DNA of 64,000 bases from Longimicrobiales bacterium (lineage in GTDB: Bacteria; Gemmatimonadota; Gemmatimonadetes; Longimicrobiales; Gaopeijiaceae). This document shows positions 54,578 to 62,775 of the stretch, in pieces (within the stretch, counting starts at the first letter, position 1; each line of letters begins with the position of its first letter). A program made the translations under genes and the position numbers. A model generated the notes under the pieces. The model was not told where the DNA came from. It did not search any database and worked only from the letters and a program-made list of their open reading frames with translations. The stretch spans positions 2,678,501-2,742,500 of the forward strand of contig OX638356.1 of assembly GCA_951813395.1 (NCBI GenBank). The letters run 5' to 3'.

Positions 54578-55774
54578 TCAACCGCCCGCTGCCCCGAGCC
54601 GCCGCAGCTTCGCGATCTCGCTCGCGTTGAACCCGTATTCCGCAAGCACTTCTTCCGTGTGTTCGCCCATTCGCGGCGCGCTCCGCTCCACCGGCGTCAC
54701 CGGCTCCGAGAATTTGACCGGCATGCCTAGCGCTTGAGCCTCGCCATCGCCCTGTGGAACCCGGACCACCATGTCGCGGGCCGCGGTCTGCGGGTGCGTG
54801 AGCATGTCGATGATCGTGGACACGGGTCCGGCAGGAACGTTGGCCTCCTCCAGCAGCTCCAGCCACGTCGCGCTGGACGCCGTCTGCAGCCGCCGCGACA
54901 GCACCGCCCGCAGGTCGTCCAGGTTCGCCATGCGGGCTGCATTCGTCATGAAACGCGGGTCCTCGGCCAGCTCCTCCAGGCCGAGCACGTTCACCAGCCG
55001 AAGCCAGTTGACCTGGTTCCAGCCCCCGACCGTGATCCACCCGTCCGCGGTCGGCAGAGCTTCGTAGGGCGCCGCCAGCGGGTGCGCGGAACCCAGGGGA
55101 TCGGGTGACTGTCCCGTCGCCAGCGCCACGGCCGACTGCCAGAAGGTTTGCGTAATGCCCGCCTCGTAGAGTGAAGTGTCCACCCGCTGGCCAACCCCGG
55201 TGCGCTCGCGCGCCAGTAGTGCGGCAACGACGCCCATCGCACCCAGAATCCCCGCCGTAATGTCGGTCAGGGGCGGACCGCATTTCACGGGCGGCCGGCC
55301 CGGACCTTCGCCGGTCACGCTGAGCAGCCCGGTCATGCCCTGGGCGATGAGGTCAAACCCTCGTTGCGACGCCAGGGGACCCGTTTTGCCGAAGCCCGTG
55401 ATCTGGCAGTAGACCAGGCCGGCGTTCGCCTCACGGAGCGATTCGTACCCCAGGCCGAGCCCCTCCATCACGCCTTCGCGGAAGTTCTCGATCACCACGT
55501 CGCAGCGCGCCAGCATGCGCCGTGCCACCTCTCGCCCCGGCTCCGTCTTGAGGTCGATCACGATACCGCGCTTGTTGCGATTCATCATGATGAACGCGGC
55601 GGCGGTCCCACCCATCGCCGGCGGCGCGAACGCGCGGGTCGGGTCGCCGGAAACGGGCGGTTCCACCTTCACGACATCGGCCCCCATGTCGGCAAGCATG
55701 CGCCCGCACGTCGGCCCGGCCATGACGTGCGCCAACTCGACCACCCTGGTCCCGGCGAGCGGCCCGGCCTTCAC
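54578..55774 (-). CDS. CaiB/BaiF-family CoA transferase
   Basis: A 398-aa class III CoA transferase. GTG 55774, 1 nt after the enoyl-CoA hydratase stop, gives K-A-G-P-L-A-G-T-R-V-V-E-L. Family features include M-A-G-P-T-C-G-R-M-L-A-D-M-G-A-D-V-V-K-V-E, N-R-N-K-R-G-I-V-I-D-L-K and the catalytic Asp likely in the G-F-D-L-I-A-Q-G region. It activates an organic acid by transferring CoA, probably the acid imported by the upstream TRAP transporter; the product would feed the neighbouring hydratase. Confidence 0.92.
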   Translation of the reverse strand: MKAGPLAGTRVVELAHVMAGPTCGRMLADMGADVVKVEPPVSGDPTRAFAPPAMGGTAAAFIMMNRNKRGIVIDLKTEPGREVARRMLARCDVVIENFREGVMEGLGLGYESLREANAGLVYCQITGFGKTGPLASQRGFDLIAQGMTGLLSVTGEGPGRPPVKCGPPLTDITAGILGAMGVVAALLARERTGVGQRVDTSLYEAGITQTFWQSAVALATGQSPDPLGSAHPLAAPYEALPTADGWITVGGWNQVNWLRLVNVLGLEELAEDPRFMTNAARMANLDDLRAVLSRRLQTASSATWLELLEEANVPAGPVSTIIDMLTHPQTAARDMVVRVPQGDGEAQALGMPVKFSEPVTPVERSAPRMGEHTEEVLAEYGFNASEIAKLRRLGAAGG

Positions 55775-55775
55775 C

Positions 55776-56561
55776 CTACTCCCCAGTGAAGCGGGGGGGA
55801 CGTTTTTCGAGAAACGCCGCCGTCCCCTCGCGGTAATCCCGCGTCCGAAACGCCTCGTACGCCTCCTCCCGCTCCTCTTCACGCAACGGGTCCGGGTCGG
55901 CCGTACGCCGTATGAACTTCTTGTGCCACCGGTTCACGAGGGGAGCGCCTCGCGCGATGTTCTGCGCGACCGCCTCAGCCTCCGCCACCACCTCCCCGTC
56001 CGGCACGATCCGGTTGACGATGCCCATCTCGCGGGCGCGGCGCGCATCCACCAGGTCGCCCGTCAGCAGGATCTCCAGCACGGCCCCGGCCCCGGCCGCG
56101 GCAAGGAGCGGCGACATCTCCTCGTAGGCCATTGTCGCACCGAGACGGTTGATCGGGGCACCGAAGCGGCTGGACTCGCCGCACACCCGAACATCACAGC
56201 ACGCCGCGATGATGAGCCCGCCCCCCACGCAAAGCCCCCGCACCACCGCCACCGTGGGGTGCGGGCAGTCGTACACGCCCCTCACGCCCCGCCGCACGGC
56301 GGCCGCGTAGCGCGTCACCTGCGCGGGCGTGCTCCGCTGCGCCCCGAACGCGCCGATGTCGGATCCGGTCGAAAAGGCGCGCCCCCCCTGCCCCTTCACC
56401 AGCACGCACCGCACCGAATCGTCGGCCGACAACCCCTCGAAGATCGCGCCCAGACGCTCCCAGCCGGCCATGTCGAGCACGTTGAGCTTGTCGGGATGGC
56501 TGAGCGTAATGGTCACCACGCCGCCGTCGCGCGCTGCCATGACGCGCTCTGGCCTGCTCAT
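55776..56561 (-). CDS. Enoyl-CoA hydratase/isomerase (crotonase family)
   Basis: A 261-aa crotonase-fold protein. ATG 56561 overlaps the DctM stop (ATGA). The oxyanion-hole regions are A-F-S-T-G-S-D-I-G-A-F and G-L-C-V-G-G-G-L-I-I-A-A. The first catalytic Glu of classical hydratases is not obvious in its usual place, so it could be an isomerase, hydrolase or decarboxylase of the same fold. It works next to a CoA transferase in what looks like a carboxylate degradation operon. Confidence 0.9.
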   Translation of the reverse strand: MSRPERVMAARDGGVVTITLSHPDKLNVLDMAGWERLGAIFEGLSADDSVRCVLVKGQGGRAFSTGSDIGAFGAQRSTPAQVTRYAAAVRRGVRGVYDCPHPTVAVVRGLCVGGGLIIAACCDVRVCGESSRFGAPINRLGATMAYEEMSPLLAAAGAGAVLEILLTGDLVDARRAREMGIVNRIVPDGEVVAEAEAVAQNIARGAPLVNRWHKKFIRRTADPDPLREEEREEAYEAFRTRDYREGTAAFLEKRPPRFTGE

Positions 56562-57838
56562 CGGTAGAACGCCTCGACGAGCGCCATCGAGAACGACGGC
56601 ACGTAGGTGACCACCAGCAACACCGCCAGCAGTACCGCAATGAACCACAGGTTCGCCCTGGTGACGGCCCAGATGTCCGCCTTGGCTACCGAGCAGGCAG
56701 TCACCAGCACGGAAGCCACCGGGGGCGTCTGCTGTCCGATTCCGAGGTTCAGTGTCACGATCAGTCCGAAGTGCACCGGGTCGATGCCCAGCGTTTGCAC
56801 CAGCGGCATCACGATGGGCACCACAAGGATGATCGCCGCGGCCGAGTGGAGAAAGAGCCCGATCGCCAGCAGGAAGACATTGAGCAGGGCAAGGATCGCC
56901 AGCTTCGAGTCGGTCAGGCCCGTGATGGCCAGCGCTACCTGCTGCGGCACGCGCGCCTCGGTAAGGAAATCGCCCAGGAGCGCCGACGCCGCCACCAGCA
57001 GCATGACCACCGCCGTCTGGTGGCCGCACTCGAGTACCGCGCGGCGCAGCCCGGCAACGGTTAGTTCGCGGTACACCACACCGCCGATGGCAAGCGCGGC
57101 GGCCACCGCGAGGCCGGCGCCCTCGGTCGCGGTCACCCAGCCCGAGAAGATCCCGCCCAGGATGATGACCGGCAGGAGGAGAGACCACCCGGCCGCCTTG
57201 AACGTCTCGACCACGCGCCCGATCCGGAACGCCTCCTCCACGGGCAGGTTGTTGCGCCGCGCCCACAGGTACGACGCGAACATCATGAGCACGCCCCCCA
57301 CGACGCCCGGGATGATCCCGGCCACGAACAGCTCGACCACGGACGCGCCGGACATGACGCCGTAGAGGATCATGGGGATCGAAGGCGGGATGATCACCGC
57401 GAGCGTCGCGGACGAGGAGGTCACCGCAGCGGCGAAGTTGCGCGTATAGCCGCGCTTCTTCATGGCCGGAATCAGGATCGACCCGAGTGCAGCAACGTCT
57501 GCGACCGCGCTCCCCGAGATCTCGGCGAAGAACATGGAGGCCGAGATGCTCACCATTGATAGCCCCCCGCGAATGAACCCGAACACCGCCGACGCGAACG
57601 CGATCAGCCGCCGCGAGATCCCCGTCGCGTTCATGATGGTGCCAGCGAGGATAAACAGCGGAATGGCGATCAGGGGGAACTTGGTCGCCCCCGAGAACAT
57701 GACCAGCCCCACGTTGGGGATCGCCGCCCAGCCACCCAGGGCGATAATCGCCGCCACCGACATGACACCCAGCGCGACCGCGATGGGCACGTTGATCAGG
57801 ATCAGCGCCAGGAAAAGCAGAACCAGGGCGACGGTCAA
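56558..57838 (-). CDS. TRAP transporter large permease (DctM type), cluster 2
   Basis: A 426-aa polytopic large subunit. DctM hallmarks are I-A-I-P-L-F-I-L-A-G, F-A-E-I-S-G-S-A-V-A-D-V-A-A and I-I-P-P-S-I-P-M-I-L-Y-G. It overlaps DctQ by 4 bp at its start and the enoyl-CoA hydratase at its end. It is clearly different in sequence from the cluster 1 permease, suggesting a different substrate. Confidence 0.93.
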   Translation of the reverse strand: MTVALVLLFLALILINVPIAVALGVMSVAAIIALGGWAAIPNVGLVMFSGATKFPLIAIPLFILAGTIMNATGISRRLIAFASAVFGFIRGGLSMVSISASMFFAEISGSAVADVAALGSILIPAMKKRGYTRNFAAAVTSSSATLAVIIPPSIPMILYGVMSGASVVELFVAGIIPGVVGGVLMMFASYLWARRNNLPVEEAFRIGRVVETFKAAGWSLLLPVIILGGIFSGWVTATEGAGLAVAAALAIGGVVYRELTVAGLRRAVLECGHQTAVVMLLVAASALLGDFLTEARVPQQVALAITGLTDSKLAILALLNVFLLAIGLFLHSAAAIILVVPIVMPLVQTLGIDPVHFGLIVTLNLGIGQQTPPVASVLVTACSVAKADIWAVTRANLWFIAVLLAVLLVVTYVPSFSMALVEAFYR

Positions 57839-58317
57839 GGCAGCGTCCCTTCCTCCGCCACCGCTTCGCCGCGCAGCACCCGGGGGAGACTGAGCAGCTG
57901 CGCAAGGATGAACAGCACCGCTCCAATCGGGATCACGGACTGGGCGAGGCCGGCCGATACGCCGGGAAGGCTTACCAGGCTCGTCCCGGCGAGCGCCGAC
58001 TGGACCACCCAGCCCGCCCAGGCCAGCACGGAGAAGAAACCGATCACCGCGACTTCACCGGCAATGACGACGGAGGTTCGCACCCTTCCACGCAACTGCT
58101 CCACCAGTGCCGGCACCCCGATGTGACCGCGGTGCAGCGCCGCCAGGGCGGCTCCGTAGTAGGTCAGCCAGGCGAGGAGGATCGCGGCGACCTCGTCGTA
58201 CCAGACCAGCGCGGCGCCGGCCTTGCGGTAGACCACGCCCATGACCACCACGACGGCCAGGGCGACCACGATGACGATCACGATCGCTTCCAGCGCCCTC
58301 TGGAAGATGCTGCTCAT
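57835..58317 (-). CDS. TRAP transporter small permease (DctQ type), cluster 2
   Basis: A 160-aa four-TM small permease. ATG 58317 (M-S-S-I-F-Q-R-A-L-E) is preferred; an in-frame GTG at 58368 would add a polar extension. DctQ-like W-Y-D-E-V-A-A-I-L-L-A-W-L follows the first two helices, with H-R-G-H-I-G-V after it. Its stop overlaps the DctM start. Confidence 0.9.
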   Translation of the reverse strand: MSSIFQRALEAIVIVIVVALAVVVVMGVVYRKAGAALVWYDEVAAILLAWLTYYGAALAALHRGHIGVPALVEQLRGRVRTSVVIAGEVAVIGFFSVLAWAGWVVQSALAGTSLVSLPGVSAGLAQSVIPIGAVLFILAQLLSLPRVLRGEAVAEEGTLP

Positions 58318-58382
58318 CCGATCCGGGCCGTTACGGTGCCGTTCGGATGTAGCTGAGGCGTCTGACACGGCTGAGGGCCGAC

Positions 58383-59438
58383 TTACTCGGACCCGGCCAC
58401 CCTCAGGGCACGATCGACCAGCTCCTGGCCCAGTTCCACGCTCGTGGTGAATTCATCGTAGATGGGCTGGCTCGCTCTCTCGAACGCGTCTCCGTTGGCC
58501 CAGTTGACCGAGATCTCGGTGTCGGCAAGCGTGACGAGCAGCTCGCGGTCCAGCCGCCTGGCCGTCTCGTAGACGAAGTCACGCAACACGCGGGCCTCCT
58601 CCTCGACGACCGCGCGCACATGTTCCGGAATGTCCGGCCAGTGCTCGGGCGAAACGGTCACGTACGCGGGCGTGTAGACATGCTCGGTGAGCGACAGATA
58701 CTGCTGCACCTCGTTCAGTTTGGATGCGTGAATCTGCGCGAGCGGGTTCTCCTGGCCGTCCACCACACCGGTGCGCAACGCGATAAGCACTTCGGAGAAC
58801 GCCATCGGGACCGGATTCGCTCCGTAGTTCTGGAAAAGCTTCACGCGCCAGGTCCCGCGGGGCGTCCTCAGCTTGAGCCCCGCCAGGTCTTCCGGCGCAC
58901 GCACCGGGCGCAGGTTGTTGGTGACGTGGCGGTACCCGTTTTCCCAAACGCCCAGGATCCGGTATCCGTGGTCCTCGGCGAGCGGCGCCAGCACCGGCCA
59001 GATCACCTCCTCCTCGATCCGCGCCATGTGCCGCCGGTCCCGCACCAGGTAGGGCATCTCGAAGATGCCGAATTCCGGGATCCGTGAGGACATGATCGAC
59101 GACGGCAGCGCCATGTCCACCGTTCCCAGCCTGAGCTTGTTCAGGAGGACGTCGTCGCCGCCGAGTTGGCTCGAACCGTATACGAGGACTTCGGCCTCTC
59201 CCTCGAGGCGGGCGTTGACGCGCGCCGCGAATTCCTCGGCGGAAAGCGCGAACAGCGATCCCGGCGCACCCACATGCCCGAAGCTGAGTGCCAGGACTTC
59301 CTGTTGTTCCGGGGCCGGAGCGCAACCTGCGGCGAGAAATGCCGGCAGCAGCGCCAGGAGAGCCACGGCGCGGCCCCGTGCCTGGAGCGCCTCGCGGGAA
59401 AGGTCTGTGTGGTCACTCTCCCGGGCCCGCTCCTGCAT
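58383..59438 (-). CDS. TRAP transporter substrate-binding lipoprotein (DctP type), cluster 2
   Basis: A 351-aa periplasmic receptor with lipobox L-A-A-G-C near residue 39. DctP features are V-Y-G-S-S-Q-L-G-G-D, G-L-K-L-R-T-P-R-G-T with the carboxylate-binding Arg, and P-M-A-F-S-E-V-L-I-A-L-R-T-G-V-V-D-G-Q-E-N-P. It is the first gene of a seven-gene minus-strand run (DctP, DctQ, DctM, hydratase, CoA transferase, CocE, MscS). The ligand is presumably the acid metabolised by these enzymes. Confidence 0.92.
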   Translation of the reverse strand: MQERARESDHTDLSREALQARGRAVALLALLPAFLAAGCAPAPEQQEVLALSFGHVGAPGSLFALSAEEFAARVNARLEGEAEVLVYGSSQLGGDDVLLNKLRLGTVDMALPSSIMSSRIPEFGIFEMPYLVRDRRHMARIEEEVIWPVLAPLAEDHGYRILGVWENGYRHVTNNLRPVRAPEDLAGLKLRTPRGTWRVKLFQNYGANPVPMAFSEVLIALRTGVVDGQENPLAQIHASKLNEVQQYLSLTEHVYTPAYVTVSPEHWPDIPEHVRAVVEEEARVLRDFVYETARRLDRELLVTLADTEISVNWANGDAFERASQPIYDEFTTSVELGQELVDRALRVAGSE

Positions 59439-59487
59439 TGGCTGACCTCCCTGGTGGTGCTTTAGCGGTGCGCGCTGGTTGCGGCCG

Positions 59488-59525
59488 TGCAAGATGTTCA
59501 CTGCAAGGTGGTTCACTGCAAGATG
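59488..59525. repeat. Short tandem repeats TGCAAG(A/G)TG..TTCAC upstream of SusC and DctP
   Basis: Units of 14, 15 and 9 bp begin at 59488, 59502 and 59517, each starting TGCAAG; GTTCACTGCAAG occurs twice exactly. The block lies in the 297-bp divergent region between the DctP gene (minus, start 59438) and the SusC gene (plus, start 59736), 50 bp upstream of the DctP start. It could be a multi-site operator. Nothing else was recognised in this interval. Confidence 0.4.
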
Positions 59526-59735
59526 CCGGAATCGCGCGGCCCGCGCCAGACACCAAAGAGAGCCGGTCCCGGGTTGCCCGGTCAGGTTCGGAACTCTACG
59601 TTGTCCGCGGAGTCGAAAACGCCCCCCGAAGATGTTTGCGTCCGGTCGGCGAAGAGCCGTTGCCAGGGCGATAGGAAATAGGGTCTTGCGGCACGGGTGT
59701 GCGCAGATCATTCCTGGGCAGGTCAGGAGGGGGCA

Positions 59736-62700
59736 ATGCGGAAATTCGCAAATCCGCGTGGGCGGATTCGATGGTTTGCGGTCGTGGCGTCGGTCGCGGT
59801 GGGCGCGCTCGTGGGTAGCCCGCTCGGCGCTCAGAACACGGCCGTGTCGGGCACGGTCGCCAACGAGCAGGGAGCACCGGTCGCCAACGCACAGGTCTTC
59901 GTCGAGGGGACGAGTTCCGGAACACTTACCAATTCGCAGGGTGCGTTCCGCATTGCGGTGCCGGCCGGACCGGTTACCATCCGCGTGGTCAGCCTGGGGT
60001 ACCGTGCGGAGCAGCAGACGGTCACGGCGCCGGCCGAGGGCGTCCGGTTCGAGCTTGTCGCAACCGCCATCAACCTGGACGCGATCGTGGTCACGGGCAC
60101 GGCGGGCGCGGTCGAGCGGCGCGCGGTGGGGACCGCAATCGCGACGATCAACGCCGACGACCAGGTGGCGCTGGCGCCCACACCGGACGTCAGCCAACTG
60201 ATCAACGGACGGGCTCCAGGCGTCGTCGTGACACCGGGGACCGGGATGGTGGGAAGCGGACCCACGATCCGTATCCGCGGAGCCTCCAGCTTTTCCCTTG
60301 GCACGCAGCCGCTCATCTACGTGGACGGCGTGCGGCTCGACAACGGCGTAGGCACGGGCATCTCGATCCAGGGGTTCGGGTCGGGTGTGGTGAACCGGCT
60401 GAACGACGTCAACCCCGAGGACATCGAGAGCATCGAGATCATCAAGGGACCAGCGGCCGCCACGCTCTACGGCACCGAAGCCTCAAACGGGGTGATCCAG
60501 ATCCTCACCAAGAAGGGGCGGTCGGGAGCGCCCGAATGGGGGATCACCATTCGGCAGGGAGCCAACTGGTTCCACAACGCGGAGACCCGGATCGAGCCCA
60601 ACTGGGGCTACGACCCCGTGACCGGCGAACCCTATCAGCACAACCTGTTCGAGTCGGAGCGGGCGCTCGGCAATACGATCTTCGACACCGGGCACCTGCA
60701 GAGCTACGGCGCCAACGTGCGGGGCGGGAGCGACGATGTCCGCTACTACCTCGGGGCCGACCTTGAATTCAACGAGGGCATCGAGCCCACCAACAGCCTT
60801 TGGCGGCTGAGCACCCGCAGCAACATCACCCTGTCGACCGATCCCAGCTACGACCTGACCGCGTCGATCGGATACAATCAGGGGAGAACCAATCTCGCCT
60901 GCGAGGCAGGCTGCGGAGGTCGCATGTGGGCCACGATGTTCGCCCTGCCGGGCAACCGGGACACCCGCTTCCGAGGCTTCATCAGCTATCCGCCGGAGGT
61001 GATTTCCGAGGCGTTCAAGTTCTGGCAGGACACCGAGCGCTTCACCCTGAGCATGTCCGCCAACCACAGGCCGACACCCTGGCTCGGCCACCGCCTGAAC
61101 GTGGGTCAGGACCGGGTCTTCGAAGACAACATGCAACTCTGGGAACGCATGGCACCGGACATCGCGCAGTTCTTCGGCGCGAACACGGCGCGCGGCGGAA
61201 AGTTCGTGCAGTCGCGGGATGTCGAGAACACGACCTTCGACTACAGCGCCACCGCCTCCTTCGACCTCACGAGTTCCATCCGCTCGGCCACCACGGCGGG
61301 CGCGCAGTACTATCGCCGCTTTACCGAGTTCCTCGTGACCGAAGGGAACAACTTCCCGGCCCCGGGACTCACGGTCGTCGACGCCCTCGCGCAGACATTC
61401 GGCGGCGAGGACTTCGTCGAGAACAGCACTGTCGGTCTCTTCGTGCAGGAGCGAGTCGAGATCGGCGACCGCCTGTTCCTTACGGCGGCGATCCGGGGCG
61501 ACGACAACAGCGCCTTCGGCAAGGACTACGATTTTGTCGTCTACCCCAAGGCGAGCGTCTCATGGGTGCTCAGCGACGAAGACTTCTTCAGCCTTCCCGG
61601 CGTCAGCGAATTCAGGCTGCGGTCCGCCTTCGGCACGTCCGGACAGCAGCCGGCGGACTACGCCGCGCTGCGCACCTTTGCTCCGGTGACCGGCGGCGGC
61701 GGCATCGCGGCGGTCACGCCCCAGTTCATCGGCAACGACGCACTTGAACCGGAGAAGGGCTCGGAGATCGAGGTCGGCTTCGAAGCCGGATTCTTCGACA
61801 GCCGGCTCGGGCTCGACTTCACTTACTACAACACACGCACTCAGGATGCGATCCTGTCGCGCAATCTGCCGCCTTCGCTGGGCTTTCCGGGGAGCCAGTT
61901 CGTGAACGCGGGCGAGATCCGGAACCAGGGATTCGAAATCCAGCTGAACGCGCTGGCCTATCAGTCCGACGCAATCGGCGTCGACCTCGCGCTCAACGTC
62001 GCGACGAACAACAACGAGATCATCGACCTCGGCGGCATCGACCAGGGGACGGGATACATTGCGGCCGGCAGCCAGCGCCGCGTACCGGGCTTCCCGGTTG
62101 CGTCGTGGTTCCGCCGCAAGGTCGTGAGCGCGACGCTGCAGGGCACGGGGCCCACAGCCCGAGCGGTCGACCCGATGTGCGACGGCGGGGACCCCAACGG
62201 GAAAAAGCTTCCCGACGGGACACCGCTGGAGCTGGGCGGGTCACCAGTACCGTGCGCGAACGCTCCGCGCCTGTACCTCGGCCACGTCACGCCCGATATG
62301 GAGGGGTCGCTGGGCACCACGCTCACGCTGTTCGACCGGGTGCGCATCTACGCGCTGGTCGACTGGAAGACCGGCTTCACGAAGTTTGACAACAACCTCC
62401 GCGCGCGCTGCCAGGTCTTCAACCAGTGCCACGAGAACTTCTTCCCGGAGCAGTACGATCCCGCGCGCATCGCCGAGATCCAGTCCGGCAGCCCGCTCAG
62501 GTCCTTCATTTTCAGCGACGGGAGCTTCGCCAAGCTGCGTGAGGTCTCGGCGAGCGTGAACCTGCCCAGCCAGTTCGTCAGCCCCATGGGCGCCTCCCGG
62601 GGCACGCTGACGCTCACCGCGCGCAACCTGATGACCTGGACCAACTACACCGGCCTCGATCCCGAGGCGTCGTTCGTCGAGTTCGGGTACACGCTCCTGG

Positions 62701-62759
62701 AGCAGGACAACACGCCCCAGCTCAATCAGTTGACCGTGACGCTGAACCTGTCGTTCTGA
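59736..62759 (+). CDS. SusC/RagA-family TonB-linked outer-membrane protein
   Basis: A 1007-aa TonB-dependent transporter. ATG 59736 has AGGAGGGGG 6 nt upstream and a signal peptide ending L-G-A-Q. A carboxypeptidase-regulatory-like domain (about 38-110: V-S-G-T-V-A-N-E-Q-G-A-P-V-A-N-A-Q-V-F-V) is followed by the plug (I-V-V-T-G-T-A, I-R-G-A-S-S-F, I-E-I-I-K-G-P-A-A-A-T-L-Y-G-T-E-A) and the 22-strand barrel ending in a typical aromatic strand (V-T-L-N-L-S-F). With its SusD partner 16 bp downstream it imports a bulky substrate across the outer membrane. Substrate not predictable; there are no polysaccharide-lyase or glycosidase neighbours. Confidence 0.94.
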   Translation: MRKFANPRGRIRWFAVVASVAVGALVGSPLGAQNTAVSGTVANEQGAPVANAQVFVEGTSSGTLTNSQGAFRIAVPAGPVTIRVVSLGYRAEQQTVTAPAEGVRFELVATAINLDAIVVTGTAGAVERRAVGTAIATINADDQVALAPTPDVSQLINGRAPGVVVTPGTGMVGSGPTIRIRGASSFSLGTQPLIYVDGVRLDNGVGTGISIQGFGSGVVNRLNDVNPEDIESIEIIKGPAAATLYGTEASNGVIQILTKKGRSGAPEWGITIRQGANWFHNAETRIEPNWGYDPVTGEPYQHNLFESERALGNTIFDTGHLQSYGANVRGGSDDVRYYLGADLEFNEGIEPTNSLWRLSTRSNITLSTDPSYDLTASIGYNQGRTNLACEAGCGGRMWATMFALPGNRDTRFRGFISYPPEVISEAFKFWQDTERFTLSMSANHRPTPWLGHRLNVGQDRVFEDNMQLWERMAPDIAQFFGANTARGGKFVQSRDVENTTFDYSATASFDLTSSIRSATTAGAQYYRRFTEFLVTEGNNFPAPGLTVVDALAQTFGGEDFVENSTVGLFVQERVEIGDRLFLTAAIRGDDNSAFGKDYDFVVYPKASVSWVLSDEDFFSLPGVSEFRLRSAFGTSGQQPADYAALRTFAPVTGGGGIAAVTPQFIGNDALEPEKGSEIEVGFEAGFFDSRLGLDFTYYNTRTQDAILSRNLPPSLGFPGSQFVNAGEIRNQGFEIQLNALAYQSDAIGVDLALNVATNNNEIIDLGGIDQGTGYIAAGSQRRVPGFPVASWFRRKVVSATLQGTGPTARAVDPMCDGGDPNGKKLPDGTPLELGGSPVPCANAPRLYLGHVTPDMEGSLGTTLTLFDRVRIYALVDWKTGFTKFDNNLRARCQVFNQCHENFFPEQYDPARIAEIQSGSPLRSFIFSDGSFAKLREVSASVNLPSQFVSPMGASRGTLTLTARNLMTWTNYTGLDPEASFVEFGYTLLEQDNTPQLNQLTVTLNLSF

Positions 62760-62775
62760 GACCGGAGGAAGAGAA

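Noticed and set aside
52201-54630. 809-codon plus-strand frame opposite MscS and CocE
   Set aside because: Antisense to two well-supported genes; no domain or signal sequence, His/Arg/Pro-rich composition.
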